DNA from: Magnolia sinica
Taxonomy: Eukaryota > Streptophyta > Magnoliopsida > Magnoliales > Magnoliaceae
Length of the DNA stretch: 64,000 bases
Direction of reading: 5' to 3'
Assembly: GCF_029962835.1 (NCBI RefSeq)
Contig: NC_080588.1
Location: 62,210,001 to 62,274,000 of the forward strand
Part shown: positions 1 to 11,063 of the stretch, piece by piece
Position numbering within the stretch: the first letter of the stretch is position 1
Layout: the number at the start of each line of letters is the position of its first letter
Notes under the pieces: model-generated
Told to the model about the DNA's origin: nothing
The model's input: only the letters and a program-made list of their open reading frames with translations
Database searches by the model: none
Position numbers and translations under genes: made by a program

Positions 1-345
1 GCGGCCAATGAATGGTTGAGTGCCAACTTGACCTCGAGGCGGATGCCGACCACAATCAATGATTCTGTGTAGTCCGTAACACCTCAATTAGCTCGACCTT
101 GAAGTTAGCCTCGGTCATTTAAGATCAAGCACAGACGTCGACTACCTCACTAACGAGGCCAGACTCGGTCATCGACCACGGGCCCCTTGGGAGCCAACCA
201 CTTGAAAATGCTGTTATTAAGATCAGATCCTCCCTAAATACTTGTTGAAGATCTCAGAAAGATAAGAGTGACATGGACGGAAGGAGATCACTTTCTTGAT
301 ACGTGCCTAAGATACCATTTATGCTAGTGTTCAATCACCGTCCCC
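1..345. other. Unassigned window start, possible LTR fragment
   Basis: No ORF. GC-richer text with repeated CTCGG/GACC words resembles the U3 of gypsy-type LTRs, but no termini are visible in the window. Confidence 0.2.
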
Positions 346-455
346 TAAAATGAGCTAGAAAAAGGATCTACGGCCTGGATAAAGCACATACACTATGGTG
401 GGGCCTAAGGAGCATGGCCCAGTAGTGACTAGGTATTGGCAGGGTCAGTAGCTTC
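346..455. mobile_element. Right-hand fragment of GGACGCGG-type foldback MITE
   Basis: Contains the family's right-half words: GATAAAGCACATACACTATG, then GGTGGGGCC and GGCAGGGTCAGTAG. The left half is absent. The following 270 bp (to about 721) is unassigned. Confidence 0.5.
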
Positions 456-730
456 CTTTAAGGTGACTCTTGACTGTTCAAGTCGACGACCAGGCCTTTT
501 TTTCGGTAATAACATAGACCATCCGTTTTCTTGACATCGATAAGATGGTTAGAACCGTACGATAGACGCTGATCCTTGACTAGAACTGGCGTCCAAGATG
601 GGAGCACCTAATCGACTGTCTGAATTGACGCTGTACTTTTTGAATCTCAACCATGCCGTTGCGAGACGTTATATTAATTAACTCGGGTCTTGAGAGGCAT
701 GTGCAATCCAAGTAAGCCGCAAGCACTTCT

Positions 731-2461
731 GGAAGCGGATTGGCTGGTGTACCTCACACCAGATGTATTCATGTACCTCTGCGAGTTTGATCACGAGGTA
801 TGTGTTATATCCAAACCACCTATTCATTTGGTGAGCTCGTCTTAAGGGTTAAGATGAAAAATAAGATAGGTCTAACTACCAAGTGGATCACACTGCAAAA
901 AGTAGTGGGGGATTGAACGTCTATTATTGAAACCATTTTTGGGGTTATAGTTGTTGATGCAAAAATCTGGTTCGTCCTCTTAGGCCTTCGTATACCTGCA
1001 CGGAAAGAGGACAAAGGAGACCCTGGCTTGAGCAGGAGACCCTCCGATGCCAAAGTCAGGCTTGGATTCTGGGTCTAAATGTATTGAGGGGTTTTGAGAA
1101 AGAATTTTTACCTACCTCACAAGACGATGGAGGTTCCTCTTTTATAACTGCTGGAGCATTTAATCGTACGAGGATTCTTCTCCTGATATCGTGTGCGGGA
1201 TCCTCTCCTGGTATCACGGAGATAGGATCGTGCCCATCTCCAGTCTTCATCCAATCCCGTGAGCTTCGGGGTCGGGGATCTTATCCCAAGATATTCGGGA
1301 TGAGGCTTTATCTTGAGCTGACCGATCTGATAAGAAGATCGGCCCGATGCATGCCCGGATTGCCGATGTGTCGTCCGAACCGACTTAACTTCTGTCTCGG
1401 TTTGGTGAACCATGCCTCGGATCTGACACATCCTTTGGCGACCCGAGGCATTAAGTCTGAGTCTCCGAACTCTATATCTTTTGTCCCCAACAATAGTAGT
1501 TTTGGATCAATATGAAATTTGCTTTTCTTCTTAATTTAGGTCTTTGTGACCTTATGAACAAACTGGATGAAAAATAAACATTATGGTGGGCCCTACGAAT
1601 TGTTTAACGGTGAAAATTATTATCTCTGCTGCTATTTGTAGCGTGGTCTAGTTGATATTTAGATATGATTCAATTTTTTTGAATAATACTCTAAAATAAT
1701 CTATAAAAATAGATAAACAGTGTGATATAATAAATACATCACTGTGAACCCATGTAACTTTGATATCTTTTGAACTGTTCGTACAACTGAGAGCTTGAGG
1801 ATGCTCCTCACACCCGCTGCATTGACGTAAGCAAGCTTTGTGGGTCCAAAATACGAGGCATGCGTCATATTCAAACTGTACATCCATTTGGTGAGATAGT
1901 CTTACGGCTTGAGATGAAAAATAAAATAGATATAACTATCAAGTGGGCCACACTATAAAAAGCAGTGGAAGATTGAACATCAACCATTGAAACCCTTTTT
2001 GGGGTTATAGGAAGTTTGGATCAATATGAAATATATTTTTCCTCTTTATTCAGGTCTTTGTAACCTTATGGACAAATTGGATGTAAAATAAACATTATGG
2101 TGGGCCTTGTGAATTTTTTAATGGTGAAAATCATTATCTCTACTGCTATTTGTGGTATGGTCTAGATGATCAGTGGATATGATTCAATTTTTGAATAACG
2201 CTCTAAAATGATCTCTAAAAAAAGATGAACAAAGTAGATATAATAAATACATCAATGTAGGCCATGTAACCTTGATCTCCTTTGAACCGTTCGTACAACT
2301 TGTAACTCGAGAGCTCGAGAGGGGCAGTGCTCGTCTTCGCAAGACACATACCTACAGCAGCTACTGGTGTGAGGTACATTAGCTCCGCTTCCCGTCTTCG
2401 CACGGCACGTACCTACAGCAGCTGTATGGCCAGTGTGTGGTACACCGGCCAATCAGCTCCC
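731..2461. mobile_element. Composite Mutator-like MITE (GGAAGCGG family) with LTR insertion
   Basis: Starts GGAAGCGGATTGGCTGGTGT and ends with the approximate inverse (ACACCGGCCAATCAGCTCCC). The 9-bp flanks AGCACTTCT (722-730) and AGCACTACT (2462-2470) match at 8 of 9 positions, typical of Mutator-like elements. After subtracting the solo LTR and its duplication, about 1.18 kb remains. This contains two successive copies of the family body (the text from about 1860 repeats that from about 800), so it is a dimer or one copy inserted into another. CGTCTTCGCA plus about 20 bp occurs twice near the right end. Confidence 0.72.
952..1492. mobile_element. Solo LTR inside the MITE
   Basis: 541-bp insert beginning TGTTGATGC and ending CCCCAACA, flanked by exact 5-bp duplications ATAGT at 947-951 and 1493-1497. 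Removing it restores the host reading found in the second body copy at about 2005-2020. No primer-binding site or interior remains, so this is a solo LTR of an unidentified LTR retrotransposon. Confidence 0.87.
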
Positions 2462-2650
2462 AGCACTACTCTACTCACGTGGATCTCTCCAGCCCATTTA
2501 CTTAACGGGTCTAACTCTGGTCCCAACCCGAACCATGACCCATAACCCGTTAAGCGTCGCCCCACCATCAATGAACCGGGTCTGGCCAGCTGGAAGCCGA
2601 CCCAGCCAATCCAATGCCGGCTGGAACTTCAAAATAGTGGATTTCCCGCA

Positions 2651-3145
2651 AAAGCCTCACGCAGTAAGTTCTTACGTTGGAAACCTAGGTGGGCCCAACA
2701 TGATCTTTGTTAGACGTCCACCCATTAATCTGTTTTGTGAGCTTATCTTAAGACTTGAGTGCAAAAGTTAGAAGGACCCAAGACTCAATTAGGCCGCGCT
2801 AAAGGAAAAGGTGGGTAGGAAAATTCTTACCATTGAAACCTCCTTAGGTCTATAGTGATGTTTACATGCCATCCATACCGTTGAAAACGTCATTCCTATT
2901 GGGATGAGCTGAAAACACAAATATTATCTTGATTCAAAACTTCTATGGCCCTACGAATATTTTAACTGTGGATGTTCAATCCTCACGTTGTCGGCTCACT
3001 TGAGTGTTGGATCCGACTCATTTTTGACTATAAGAACTAAAATGAGCTCACAAAACCGATGAATGAACAGAGTGGATGTCTCACAAACATCACGGTGGGC
3101 CCCACCTGGGTTCCCAGCGTAGGAAATTCCTGCTAAAGGCTTTCA
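2651..3145. mobile_element. Foldback MITE, CCTAGGTGGGCCC subfamily
   Basis: Long imperfect terminal inverted repeats: AAAGCCT...CTTACGTTGGAAACC on the left matches the reverse complement of GGTTCCCAGCGTAGG...AGGCTTT on the right. The interior carries the shared family words (ACCATTGAAACC, GATGAGCTGAAAACACAAAT). Borders are approximate and no target duplication was found. Confidence 0.6.
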
Positions 3146-4076
3146 ATGAGAGACTTCCTCTGCAAGTGGGCCACCAAGTGATGTCAGCTTTCAAAATCAG
3201 CCCAATCCAACTATCACGTGGGCCACCACGTGAAATAGGGGGTTTCTGGGTCGTGGTTTTACATTCTGTGGCTCACCTAGTGATTTGATAGGCCTGATTT
3301 CTATGGCATACCATCATCATGGCAGGGTTGATGGTAATGGACGGTTGGCCCTACCCAAGAAGATAATGGACAACCATCCACAAATTTCCAACTTCAAGTA
3401 GTGCTAACATGATGGCTGGATCGACAACCATCCACAAATTTCCAACTTCAAGTAGTGCTAACATGATGGCTGGATCGACTTGAATTTTGAAGCGTCCAAC
3501 TTTCATGATGGCATGACTTAATGCACGGGTTGGATGCTATACACACACCTACGATGGGCCCCTCTCCAAGTTAGCCAAAACGAAGTTTCCTTCCTCTTAT
3601 TTAGTCAGCTAGGAGACAAATCCACCTCATATGCAATTTCAGCAAAGACCCGGAGACCCTACTTTGTCTCATAAGATTAAAAGCGACGTCTGCGCTTAAA
3701 TTCCAGCGAGGAGAGCAGATCACTTACGGGCAACTGCACCGCAATTTGTGGTACTGTGCCATCTTTCCCCTCCAACATGATACCTGTTTATTAAATCAGC
3801 ACCATGAAAATGATAGGCCCCACCATAAAGATCAGATTTCTCGAATGATCCGCTCATTAGGTGGCCAAATCTGTATGTTGAGTCAAACTGTCGGTTGTCT
3901 AGTGATTCTTACTGTGTGGTCCACCTGACGAGAAGACCGGTCTGATTTTTGTTTCAGATGATTTTCATGGTGGAGCCTACCGCTTTAATGGTACTGATGT
4001 CCTCCACAAGTAGTGTGTTGGTGGGAAAGAGGTACTGATGTTCTCTCAGTGGGGTTTGCTAATCTGGGAGATTGGA
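3146..4076. other. Unassigned intergenic DNA
   Basis: No supported gene. Contains short repeat-like strings with GTGGGCC and a perfect 54-bp tandem duplication, listed separately. Confidence 0.3.
3370..3477. repeat. Perfect 54-bp tandem duplication
   Basis: Unit beginning ACAACCATCCACAAATTTCC at 3370 is repeated from 3424 with no difference that I can see. Confidence 0.92.
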
Positions 4077-4215
4077 TTTGCTTAATTCTTAAGAGGACGT
4101 CTTAAAATGGGCTGCAAAGACGAATGGACGGCGTGGATATACAGTACATCATCAAGGTAGGATTTAAGAGTGTAGCCCACCTGATGTAAAGATCTGATCA
4201 AGCACGTGTTCTACA
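4077..4215. mobile_element. Right-hand fragment of foldback MITE
   Basis: GAATGGACGGCGTGGATATA, then ATCATCAAGGTAGG: right-half words of the family without a left half. The next 350 bp up to 4567 is unassigned. Confidence 0.4.
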
Positions 4216-4576
4216 GTAGCAAGTGTGTCTACGTGTGCGGAACAGGGCAGAACTGGAAATTTCCTATGAACTATAAAAATCATGAAGAACCTATCTGGAT
4301 GGTGGAAAAGGATAAGGTAAAAAGGAAAAGAAAAGAAAAGAAACCTGGACTGGTTATGTAACTGGCGACTTAAGAAAAATTCTCATGCGAGAAGTCATTC
4401 CTTATCTTTTCATTTTTCACCGTCCAAACAGGCCCACAGGAATTCCATGCTTCCAATCCAAGGCAAGAAACCACGTTCCAAAACAGAGGTAGATGGGAAG
4501 GGCTCATGGCTGCTCACATGTGCTAGATCAGAGCTATCTATCAGGTGTGGTCCACCATGAACTTGCTGTGTCCGAC

Positions 4577-5683
4577 GGAAGCGGATTGGCTGGTGTGTTG
4601 CTGTCACCAAGTTCTGTGGTCTCACCATGAGGTATATGTTATATCCAAACCGTCCGTCCATTTGACGATCTCGTTTTAAATATTGAGCCAAAAAATAAGA
4701 CAGATCCAAAGATGAAGTGGACCACACAGAAAAAAGCAGTGCTGATTGAACGTCTACCATTGAAAGTCTTTTGAGGTCACAGAAGTTTTGGATCAATATC
4801 GTATTTGTTTTTCTTCATCATCCAGGTTTGTGTGACCTTATGAACGGATTGGATGGAAAATAAACGTTATCTTGGGCTGTACAAATGTTTTAACGGTGAT
4901 GATCATTCTCCCCAGTGTTTTTATAGTGTGGTCCAGTTGAGTTTTAGATACAAATAAATTTCTGTAAAATGTTCTAAAATTATCTCTCGAAATGGATGAA
5001 CGGTGTGGATATAATAAATATATTATTTTTGAGCCATATAACTTTAATTTCCTTTGAACCGTTTGTACATCTCAGAGATCGCGCTCGTCTTCGCGGACGC
5101 GGTTTAGCTAGTGACGCTGCCACTAGCCAGATGGCTAGTGGTCGGTGCTTTGTGGACTTCACCATGATGTAAATTTTTTATCCACGCCGTACGTTCATTT
5201 TGAAAAATAATTTTAGGTATTGATTTCAAAAATGAGGTAGATGTTAATGGTGGACTACCATGCGAAAATAGTAGTGATTGAATGTCCATTATTAAAAACC
5301 CCTTAGGGTCCAACATAATAGTTATTTGACATCTAACCTGTTGATTAGGTCATATGAACTTGGATAAAGGGAAAAAAGACATCAACTTGGTCGAAAACTT
5401 TTGTGGCCCAAAGAAAATTTTAACGGTGGGCGTTCAATCAACACCGTGCAGTCCACTTGAGATTTAGATCAACCTCATTTTTAGCCTTATACAATAAAAT
5501 GATCGGGAAGAATGGTGGACGGGACGGATGAAACACATACATCATGGTGAGCCCCCAGAGCACCGACCACTATTCATCTGCTAGTGGCAGGGTGAGTAGC
5601 CAATCCGTTTTCCATCTTCGCACGACACGTACACACACACCAGCTACGTGTGTGGTGTGTGGTGCACCAGCCAATCTGCTTCC
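4577..5683. mobile_element. GGAAGCGG-family Mutator-like MITE, host of a nested MITE
   Basis: Starts GGAAGCGGATTGGCTGGTGT and ends with the approximate inverse (CACCAGCCAATCTGCTTCC). Flanking 9-mers GTGTCCGAC and GTATCGGAG match at only 6 positions, so the duplication is decayed or the borders are slightly off. Without the nested element at 5095-5612 the host is about 580 bp, the usual family length. Confidence 0.66.
5095..5612. mobile_element. GGACGCGG-family MITE nested in the 4577-5683 element
   Basis: Begins GGACGCGGTTTAGCTAGTGA; the right end reads GAGTAGCCAATCCGTTTTC. The 9-bp flanks CGTCTTCGC (5086-5094) and CATCTTCGC (5613-5621) match at 8 of 9, and rejoining them gives the uninterrupted text seen near 2331 and 2393 in the sibling element. 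Confidence 0.78.
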
Positions 5684-5760
5684 GTATCGGAGCCGGTGAG
5701 GCTGGTCCACCCTGTCAATCTCACTAAAGCGAGTCCAGGGTCCGGGCAGGTATCAGCCCA

Positions 5761-6180
5761 GGACGCGGATTGCGTACTAACCCCGCCCGTCCCTACCTCC
5801 GAACGGGCAGTTCTGTGGGCGGGCCACCATGATGTATCTGTACATCCAAGCCGTCTATCCCTTTTCTCAGATTAATTTAAGGCTATTCATAAGTTAACAT
5901 AGACATGGATGAAGTGAAAGCAAAAATATAAGCTTGATCGGAAACTTCCGCGGCTCTTAAGAAGTTTTGAACGGTGGATGTCACTGTCCCCACTGTTTTC
6001 TATGGTGGGATCCACTTGAACTTTAGATCTATGTTGTTATTTTTCTCATGCTATAAAACGATCTCTCCGAATGGATGGATAGTACGGATACAACACATGC
6101 ATCAGGGTGGGTCTACAAAGCTTGGTGACGTCACTTCAGTAGCGGTTTGGATACTGACCTTGTCAGTATCTAAACCGCTC
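5761..6180. mobile_element. GGACGCGG-family MITE ending in a hairpin
   Basis: Starts GGACGCGGATTGCGTACT, has the GGGCCACCATGATGTA core on the left and CACATGCATCAGGGTGGG on the right. It continues into GGTGACGTCACTTCAGTAGC, as in the element at 51338-51864. The right terminus is replaced by an 18-bp-stem hairpin. No target duplication was recognised. Confidence 0.6.
6141..6179. repeat. Near-perfect hairpin, 18-bp stem with 3-nt loop
   Basis: AGCGGTTTGGATACTGAC pairs with GTCAGTATCTAAACCGCT with a single G/T wobble and a CTT loop. Confidence 0.85.
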
Positions 6181-6719
6181 CCAGAATACACGGTGGCGTT
6201 GTCGTCATGACGCGGTTTTCTCTTATCGCTTCATGAGGATTTCGAGAGAAATATCTACGCTACATCATCTATATAGTCAATCAATATCCGTGTCCATAAG
6301 AACACGCGTTATATCAATCAATCAATCGATGCCCGTACATACGTACACGTCACGTGGCTTGATGTGATCTAGGACTTTCATATGCACTTAGGGAGATGCC
6401 CGCCCAACATTCGAAGCTTCGGTCCCCATCAACGGCTGAGATCATCTTATTGGTGAGATTTCTGGTGCATGGGTGTCCATGGTATAGTAAATAGAATTGA
6501 TGAAGAACAGAGACCTCATACATTATACCACATGAAGAACACATATCACATGGAGTAGTTTTTTGATATCATTATTATTTTTTTATTTTTTATTTTTTTG
6601 GATGAGTTATTTGACTCTGACAGGGCATGATACTTGATACTCAGGCATTCTGAAACAGCAGACGTGGCATACAAGGTAAACTTACTAGATTGTGAAACAA
6701 CTGTCAGCATGTTTGGATC
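6181..6719. other. Unassigned intergenic DNA
   Basis: No supported gene. T-rich run near 6570-6600. Confidence 0.3.
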
Positions 6720-7225
6720 GGACGCGGATTGCGTACTGAGTAACTCAGCACCCTATGCGTAGGGAGTAAACTCTGTGGGGTCCACCATGATTTACATATG
6801 TTATCCACACCTTCCATCCATTTTAAGAGAAAATTTGAGGGCTCTATCCCAAAAACGAAGTATATCCAAATCTGAAGTGGACCTCACCACGGGAATAGTG
6901 TGAATTGAAAATCTACCATCGAAAATTTCTTAAGGGCCACAGAAGTTTTGGATCAATCTGTTATTTATGTTTCGCCTTCATCTATGCTTGTGTGATCTTT
7001 TTAACAGGTTGGATGACAAATAAACATCACTGTGGATGCTACCAAGGTTTCAATGGTGGAAGTCATTATTCCCACTGTTTCCTGTGGCGTGGCACTTGAG
7101 ATTTGGGCATTCTTCAATTTTCGGCTCAACCAATAAAATGATACGGAAAAATAGATGGACGGCATGGATAACCCACACACATTAACGGTAGGCCCAATTG
7201 AGTTTACTCAGTACGATTGTGGCCC
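6720..7225. mobile_element. GGACGCGG-family MITE, decayed right end
   Basis: GGACGCGGATTGCGTACTGA start; GGGGTCCACCATGATTTA core; the right side GAGTTTACTCAGTAC is the inverse of GTACTGAGTAACTC. The terminal CCGCGTCC is lost. Confidence 0.62.
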
Positions 7226-8454
7226 ACCTTCTAAATGGACCAGCTGACAATTGGACAGACTTGATTCTTGGGCAAGAATATCTAAATAGTGACAGATTAG
7301 CACGTGCCGCTGCATGTGCATTACCAACCTTGCACACGCTTGTGGGTTTAGGAAGCTCAAAGGAAAATAACATAAATTATATTAAATTCCTTCTCATTAA
7401 GCATGATTTTCATACCATATTTTAAAAATCAAAATGAGCCAGCGTATCAAGAGGGCGAATGCAGGAGCTAGGATGGAAGGAACCACCTTGTGGCCATGAG
7501 ATCTACTCCGTCCATTAAGTGCATCACCCCAATTCAACATGTATGTTTATAACGAAGATGGGCCGAGAAAACTGTTACAGGCGCTTCCTGACCGTTGGAT
7601 GCGAGTTAAGGACCACACGTGCCGGGACCACACCAGAGTGTATTTGTGAAGGAAGAACATAGCAATAGCAAATTAATTATTGTATTACCAAGCAGACCTG
7701 ACCATATTTAACTTCGAGAAATGTTCCAGTGCTCTCAGAGGACTATTAAGTTACAGCGCTTCTAGTTGCATCAGTTGACTTGGACAATCCAATCGATCAA
7801 TCTGAACTGTCCATTCAGTCCAGAAATTATTTTATGTGTCATGATGCAAAAATCACACTGATTAGATGATCCAATCTATTCTTGATTTGGCCTTATTTTC
7901 TGTAGCCATCCTTTTGCAAGCCATTGATGGGATGGTTACAACTGCCTAACAAGAATAATTTTTTAGAATCATAGATAATCCATGATGAGTCCTAATAAAT
8001 AGATGGATCAAATTGTTGATTTGATCTATATTTTTTTTGTATATGATCTTAAGCGTCCATATTAAAGGCAATTGATCAAATGATTAATGTTTGTCAGATC
8101 AGTATGATGTTTGCACGGTAGCTCATGAAATGTTCTCCAGAGATAATGAACAGCCTAGATCAACGGATTGAATCACCCACGCGCCCTAACGCAACTAAGA
8201 GCACTGTACCTTATAGAGCTCTAAGAGCACTGCAGCTCTTTAACTTTGTCCTTTAATAGAAGACCCCGACTTATTACAGTGTTCTTGACGTAAAGCTCAG
8301 GGCATGGATTTATCTTATCGACTCTTGACAGGTGATGTAAAGGCGTTTGATTGTAATTATTAATAATTTAATGTAAATAAGTTATAATTATTTATTTTAG
8401 TATTTTTCTTGGTGAGATGTGACTGGTACAGACGCAAGTAAGATGTCTTTATGA
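7226..8454. other. Unassigned AT-rich intergenic DNA
   Basis: No ORF with a recognisable family. Nothing further is identifiable beyond short A/T runs. Confidence 0.3.
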
Positions 8455-8715
8455 CAAAACCTTGTAGGCCCCACCTTAGTTCATGTGTTTTATCGATGTC
8501 ATCTATTCACTTTTCCATATCATTATATGACATGAGTTAAAAAATGGGGCAATTCCAGAGCTCAAGTGGATTACAACAAGGAAAGTAGTGGGAATAATGA
8601 TGCCCTCCCTAGTACACTTAAGCTTTAGACCCACCTCAATTTTGAGCTAATGCCTGATCTATAAAAATAAATGAAAGATATGACACATACATTACGGTAG
8701 AGTCCACGGAAGTTT
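8455..8715. mobile_element. Short internally deleted foldback MITE
   Basis: Left CCCCACCTTAGTTCATGTG...CGATGTCATCTATTCAC and right AAATGAAAGATATGACACAT...ACGGTAGAGTCCAC are the two halves of the family, but only about 260 bp apart. Confidence 0.5.
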
Positions 8716-8991
8716 TGCTTTTACAAATTTGAATTTTACTCACACTTAAGATTAAATTCAACCAATATTTCAAACTGATGAACTTATTATTATTATGCTT
8801 GTATTAAAGTTTACTTGTTTTTACACTAAACCCAACACATTTATTGATGCAAAGGTGACATTTTTCCCTTACAATTTACTCGTTAAAAATCAAACATTCT
8901 AGAGAGAGAGAGAGCTTTGATAGAATGTTGATTTGGGAGAGAAAAAAGAATGAATTCCTTACCTATTTATTTGAAACAGAACCCTAAGACT

Positions 8992-9553
8992 TAGAGGTGT
9001 ACACGAGTTGAACCGAGTCGAGCTTGGCACAGCTCCACTTGGCTCGGCTCAATCCTCAACCCTGACTAGCCAGCTCAGCTCAATTCGGTCAGTAGCTCGG
9101 AGCAATTCGAGCCTAATTCGAGCCAAGATCGAGCCGAGTACGTCTGTGCAGCATTTTCACAAACACATGAACTGCACCTTTAAATTCTCACCGTATGTAA
9201 AACAATCGCAGTGGTTTCATAAGTATTTCATCAAACTCCTTGTAGGCAACATCAAAATCAAGAAAAAAAAAAGGAGGTATTTCTTTCATATACATACCTT
9301 CCTTGCCACCAGCCAACGCTTTGTTGAGTCATTTCATCAAACACTTGGCGAGCAACATCAACATCAAAGTAACCGAGTCACCGAACTAGTTCGATCTGAG
9401 TCGAGTCGATCTCGGGCAAGCTCGAACCTGGTTTGAAATTTTTTTGAGCTAAAAAATCAGCTCGACTCAACTCAAACTCAGTTTCGAACCGTGTCAAATC
9501 GAGCTTTTTTGAGTTGAGTCAACCGAGCTAATTGGGTTTGTGTACAGCCTTAC
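8992..9553. mobile_element. hAT-type MITE (TAGAGGTGTACA family), copy 1
   Basis: Exact 8-bp target duplication CTAAGACT at 8984-8991 and 9554-9561. Terminus TAGAGGTGTACACGAG against GTTTGTGTACAGCCTTA. The interior is dominated by degenerate GAGCTCGA/CTCGAGT words around an AT-richer core containing ATTTCATCAAAC and GGCAACATC. The ORF covering it is a composition artefact. The element ends about 600 bp upstream of gene copy 1. Confidence 0.85.
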
Positions 9554-9561
9554 CTAAGACT

Positions 9562-10061
9562 AAGTAGGCCAAACCCAATAAAGCAATATCAGCTAAGACG
9601 GCCACCACTCTAGCTTCCATATCTAACTTATTATCTGTGCGTGATTTAATCTTGGTTTATCCAGTGAAACAAGCCATAAAAGACACATTGTAGGCGGCTA
9701 ATCTCTCTCTTTCTCTCTCTTAATATATCTTATAAATATATAGCCAGCGGAGACAAATCTGTATTGAAAAGACGACCACTTAATTGTCTTCTTTTGTGTG
9801 GGACACGCATAAGTTGTTCTTTAACTACCCTCACTTGAATTTCCATATTTTCCAATTTCATACTATATTATGCACTGGTGGGCCCCATCATATGTGGACC
9901 ATTTCATTCAGCAGTCGGTGATCACGATAGGGCCCGCTTTGAATACCCCAAAAATGCATACGCCATTTTTCTCTTTTAGTACTCCTAAGCCGTCCCTTTT
10001 GAATTAGCTCCTTCACATCCAACCTTCATTCTACGAAACATCCCTCAATTTCCAAAACCCT
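9562..10061 (+). promoter_or_regulatory. Upstream region of gene copy 1
   Basis: About 500 bp lies between the hAT MITE that ends at 9553 and the TATA box. It holds a short CT-rich run near 9700-9720 and a GTGGGCCCCA string near 9880 (GGCCCA is a common plant promoter core). No ORF of note is present. Promoter function is inferred from position only. Confidence 0.4.
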
Positions 10062-10068
10062 TATAAAA
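10062..10068 (+). promoter_or_regulatory. TATA box of gene copy 1
   Basis: TATAAAA lies 107 bp upstream of the ATG. A start site about 30 bp downstream would give a 5' leader of roughly 75 nt with no upstream ATG. The 10-mer CGTCCCTTTT at 9991-10000 is also present upstream of the TATA box of the paralogue. Confidence 0.6.
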
Positions 10069-10168
10069 CCCAAATCCCATATCTCCATTCCTTACTCGAA
10101 TTCTACAACCTCTGCATTCTTTTTTGAAGTCATCATCCATTTGCTTCGTGTTCTTGTTCCAGTGCAAC

Positions 10169-10606
10169 ATGAAGACTAAAACACGTTCTACTAGCAAGCT
10201 GGCACGTTGCGTCAGGGCGCCTATTCGGGTTCTCTGCAGGGCCCGAGACTTCTATGTCAAGAGCATGACCGACTACGCTGGGAGGGTGCACTGTGGTGCA
10301 ACCACCTTACCCAAAAGCTTTAGTGTAGGTTCGTCGAGGAGAAGCGACGACGAGGACCTACGAACGTTGATGAGGATAGCCTCTCAGAGAAGCCAACGGG
10401 AAAATGAGGAGAAGCCTGTACGGGCTACACACACGGTAGCATCGAAGGGTTTGCCTAAGAGTTTCAGTGTGGGGATGGGGAAAATTGATGAAGAAACGCC
10501 TTGTGATTTTGAAGAGGATGTGAAGGTGGATTCTGCTGCAGTTTTGTATCCGAGGAGCCGAAGCTATGCTGTGGGAAATAGAAGAATTGGTTTGCAATCT
10601 TTGTGA
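10169..10606 (+). CDS. Small basic plant protein of unknown function, copy 1 (145 aa, single exon)
   Basis: The reading frame starts at the first ATG downstream of a TATA box and ends in TGA. The in-frame codon further upstream at 10124 is TTG, so it is not a plausible plant start. The protein has a basic N-terminus with APIRVLCRARDFYV at residues 17-30, LPKSFSVG at 47-54, the acidic DDEDLR near 60-65, a second LPKSFSVG at 95-102 followed by GMGKIDEE, PCDF at 111-114 and VLYPRSRSYAV at 125-135. There is no signal peptide or membrane segment. The repeated Ser-rich motifs next to Arg/Lys look like possible phosphorylation sites, which is inference. I recognise it as a short, uncharacterised, plant-specific family and cannot assign a biochemical role. 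The strongest support that it is real is the paralogue at 34478-34909, which conserves the same motifs in the same order while the DNA around the two genes is unrelated. Confidence 0.88.
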   Translation: MKTKTRSTSKLARCVRAPIRVLCRARDFYVKSMTDYAGRVHCGATTLPKSFSVGSSRRSDDEDLRTLMRIASQRSQRENEEKPVRATHTVASKGLPKSFSVGMGKIDEETPCDFEEDVKVDSAAVLYPRSRSYAVGNRRIGLQSL

Positions 10607-11055
10607 AATAAGATTTAAGTTTGTAGGGGATAAAAAAGCTTAGCAAGTTGGTTTTGATTTTTTTTCTAAGTTGCATTTTCTGAGGCTATTGAATCGCAAT
10701 CGAACACTACAGTTTTAGATTTCAACTCTCTTTAAGATTCCGTCTCATATTTTCGATCTTGTAAATCGAATACAAAAGAGTTGTGAATCATGTTGTATTT
10801 GCCAGGGAAATTGTAATGCTTTATCATTTAAACCAAGTATTTTGCGTGGCACAATATTTTTTTTTTTTAAATTCTTGTTAACGTGTGGACTAGTGTAGGT
10901 TCGGACCTTTTTATTGGACCTTCCTAGAATGATTCGAGCTTTATATTCACCCAACAAGTGGACCGGGGAATCTAACCTGGCTTGTTTAAGGTGTGAGTGT
11001 TCTGCCACCATTGCCTGATCTGTTCCCATGTGGAGCTCCACGCAACAAGTGGAGG
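10607..11055 (+). other. 3' flank of gene copy 1
   Basis: AT-rich sequence after the TGA with several T runs, probably containing the 3' UTR up to about 10850. No canonical AATAAA is obvious close to the stop; AAATAAG follows immediately. From 10884 the sequence becomes more complex and looks repeat-like, but I could not assign it. Confidence 0.35.
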
Positions 11056-11063
11056 GGAGTGTT

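Noticed and set aside
1084-1515. Overlapping 143-aa and 104-aa frames on opposite strands
   Set aside because: They fall inside a 541-bp solo LTR, which does not encode protein.
9008-9436. 142-aa frame rich in Ser/Arg
   Set aside because: It lies wholly inside a hAT MITE with exact target duplications, and sibling MITEs do not keep the frame.
10124-10168. Fifteen-codon N-terminal extension of gene copy 1
   Set aside because: It starts at TTG, which is not a credible plant initiator; the first ATG is at 10169 and the paralogue starts at the equivalent position.
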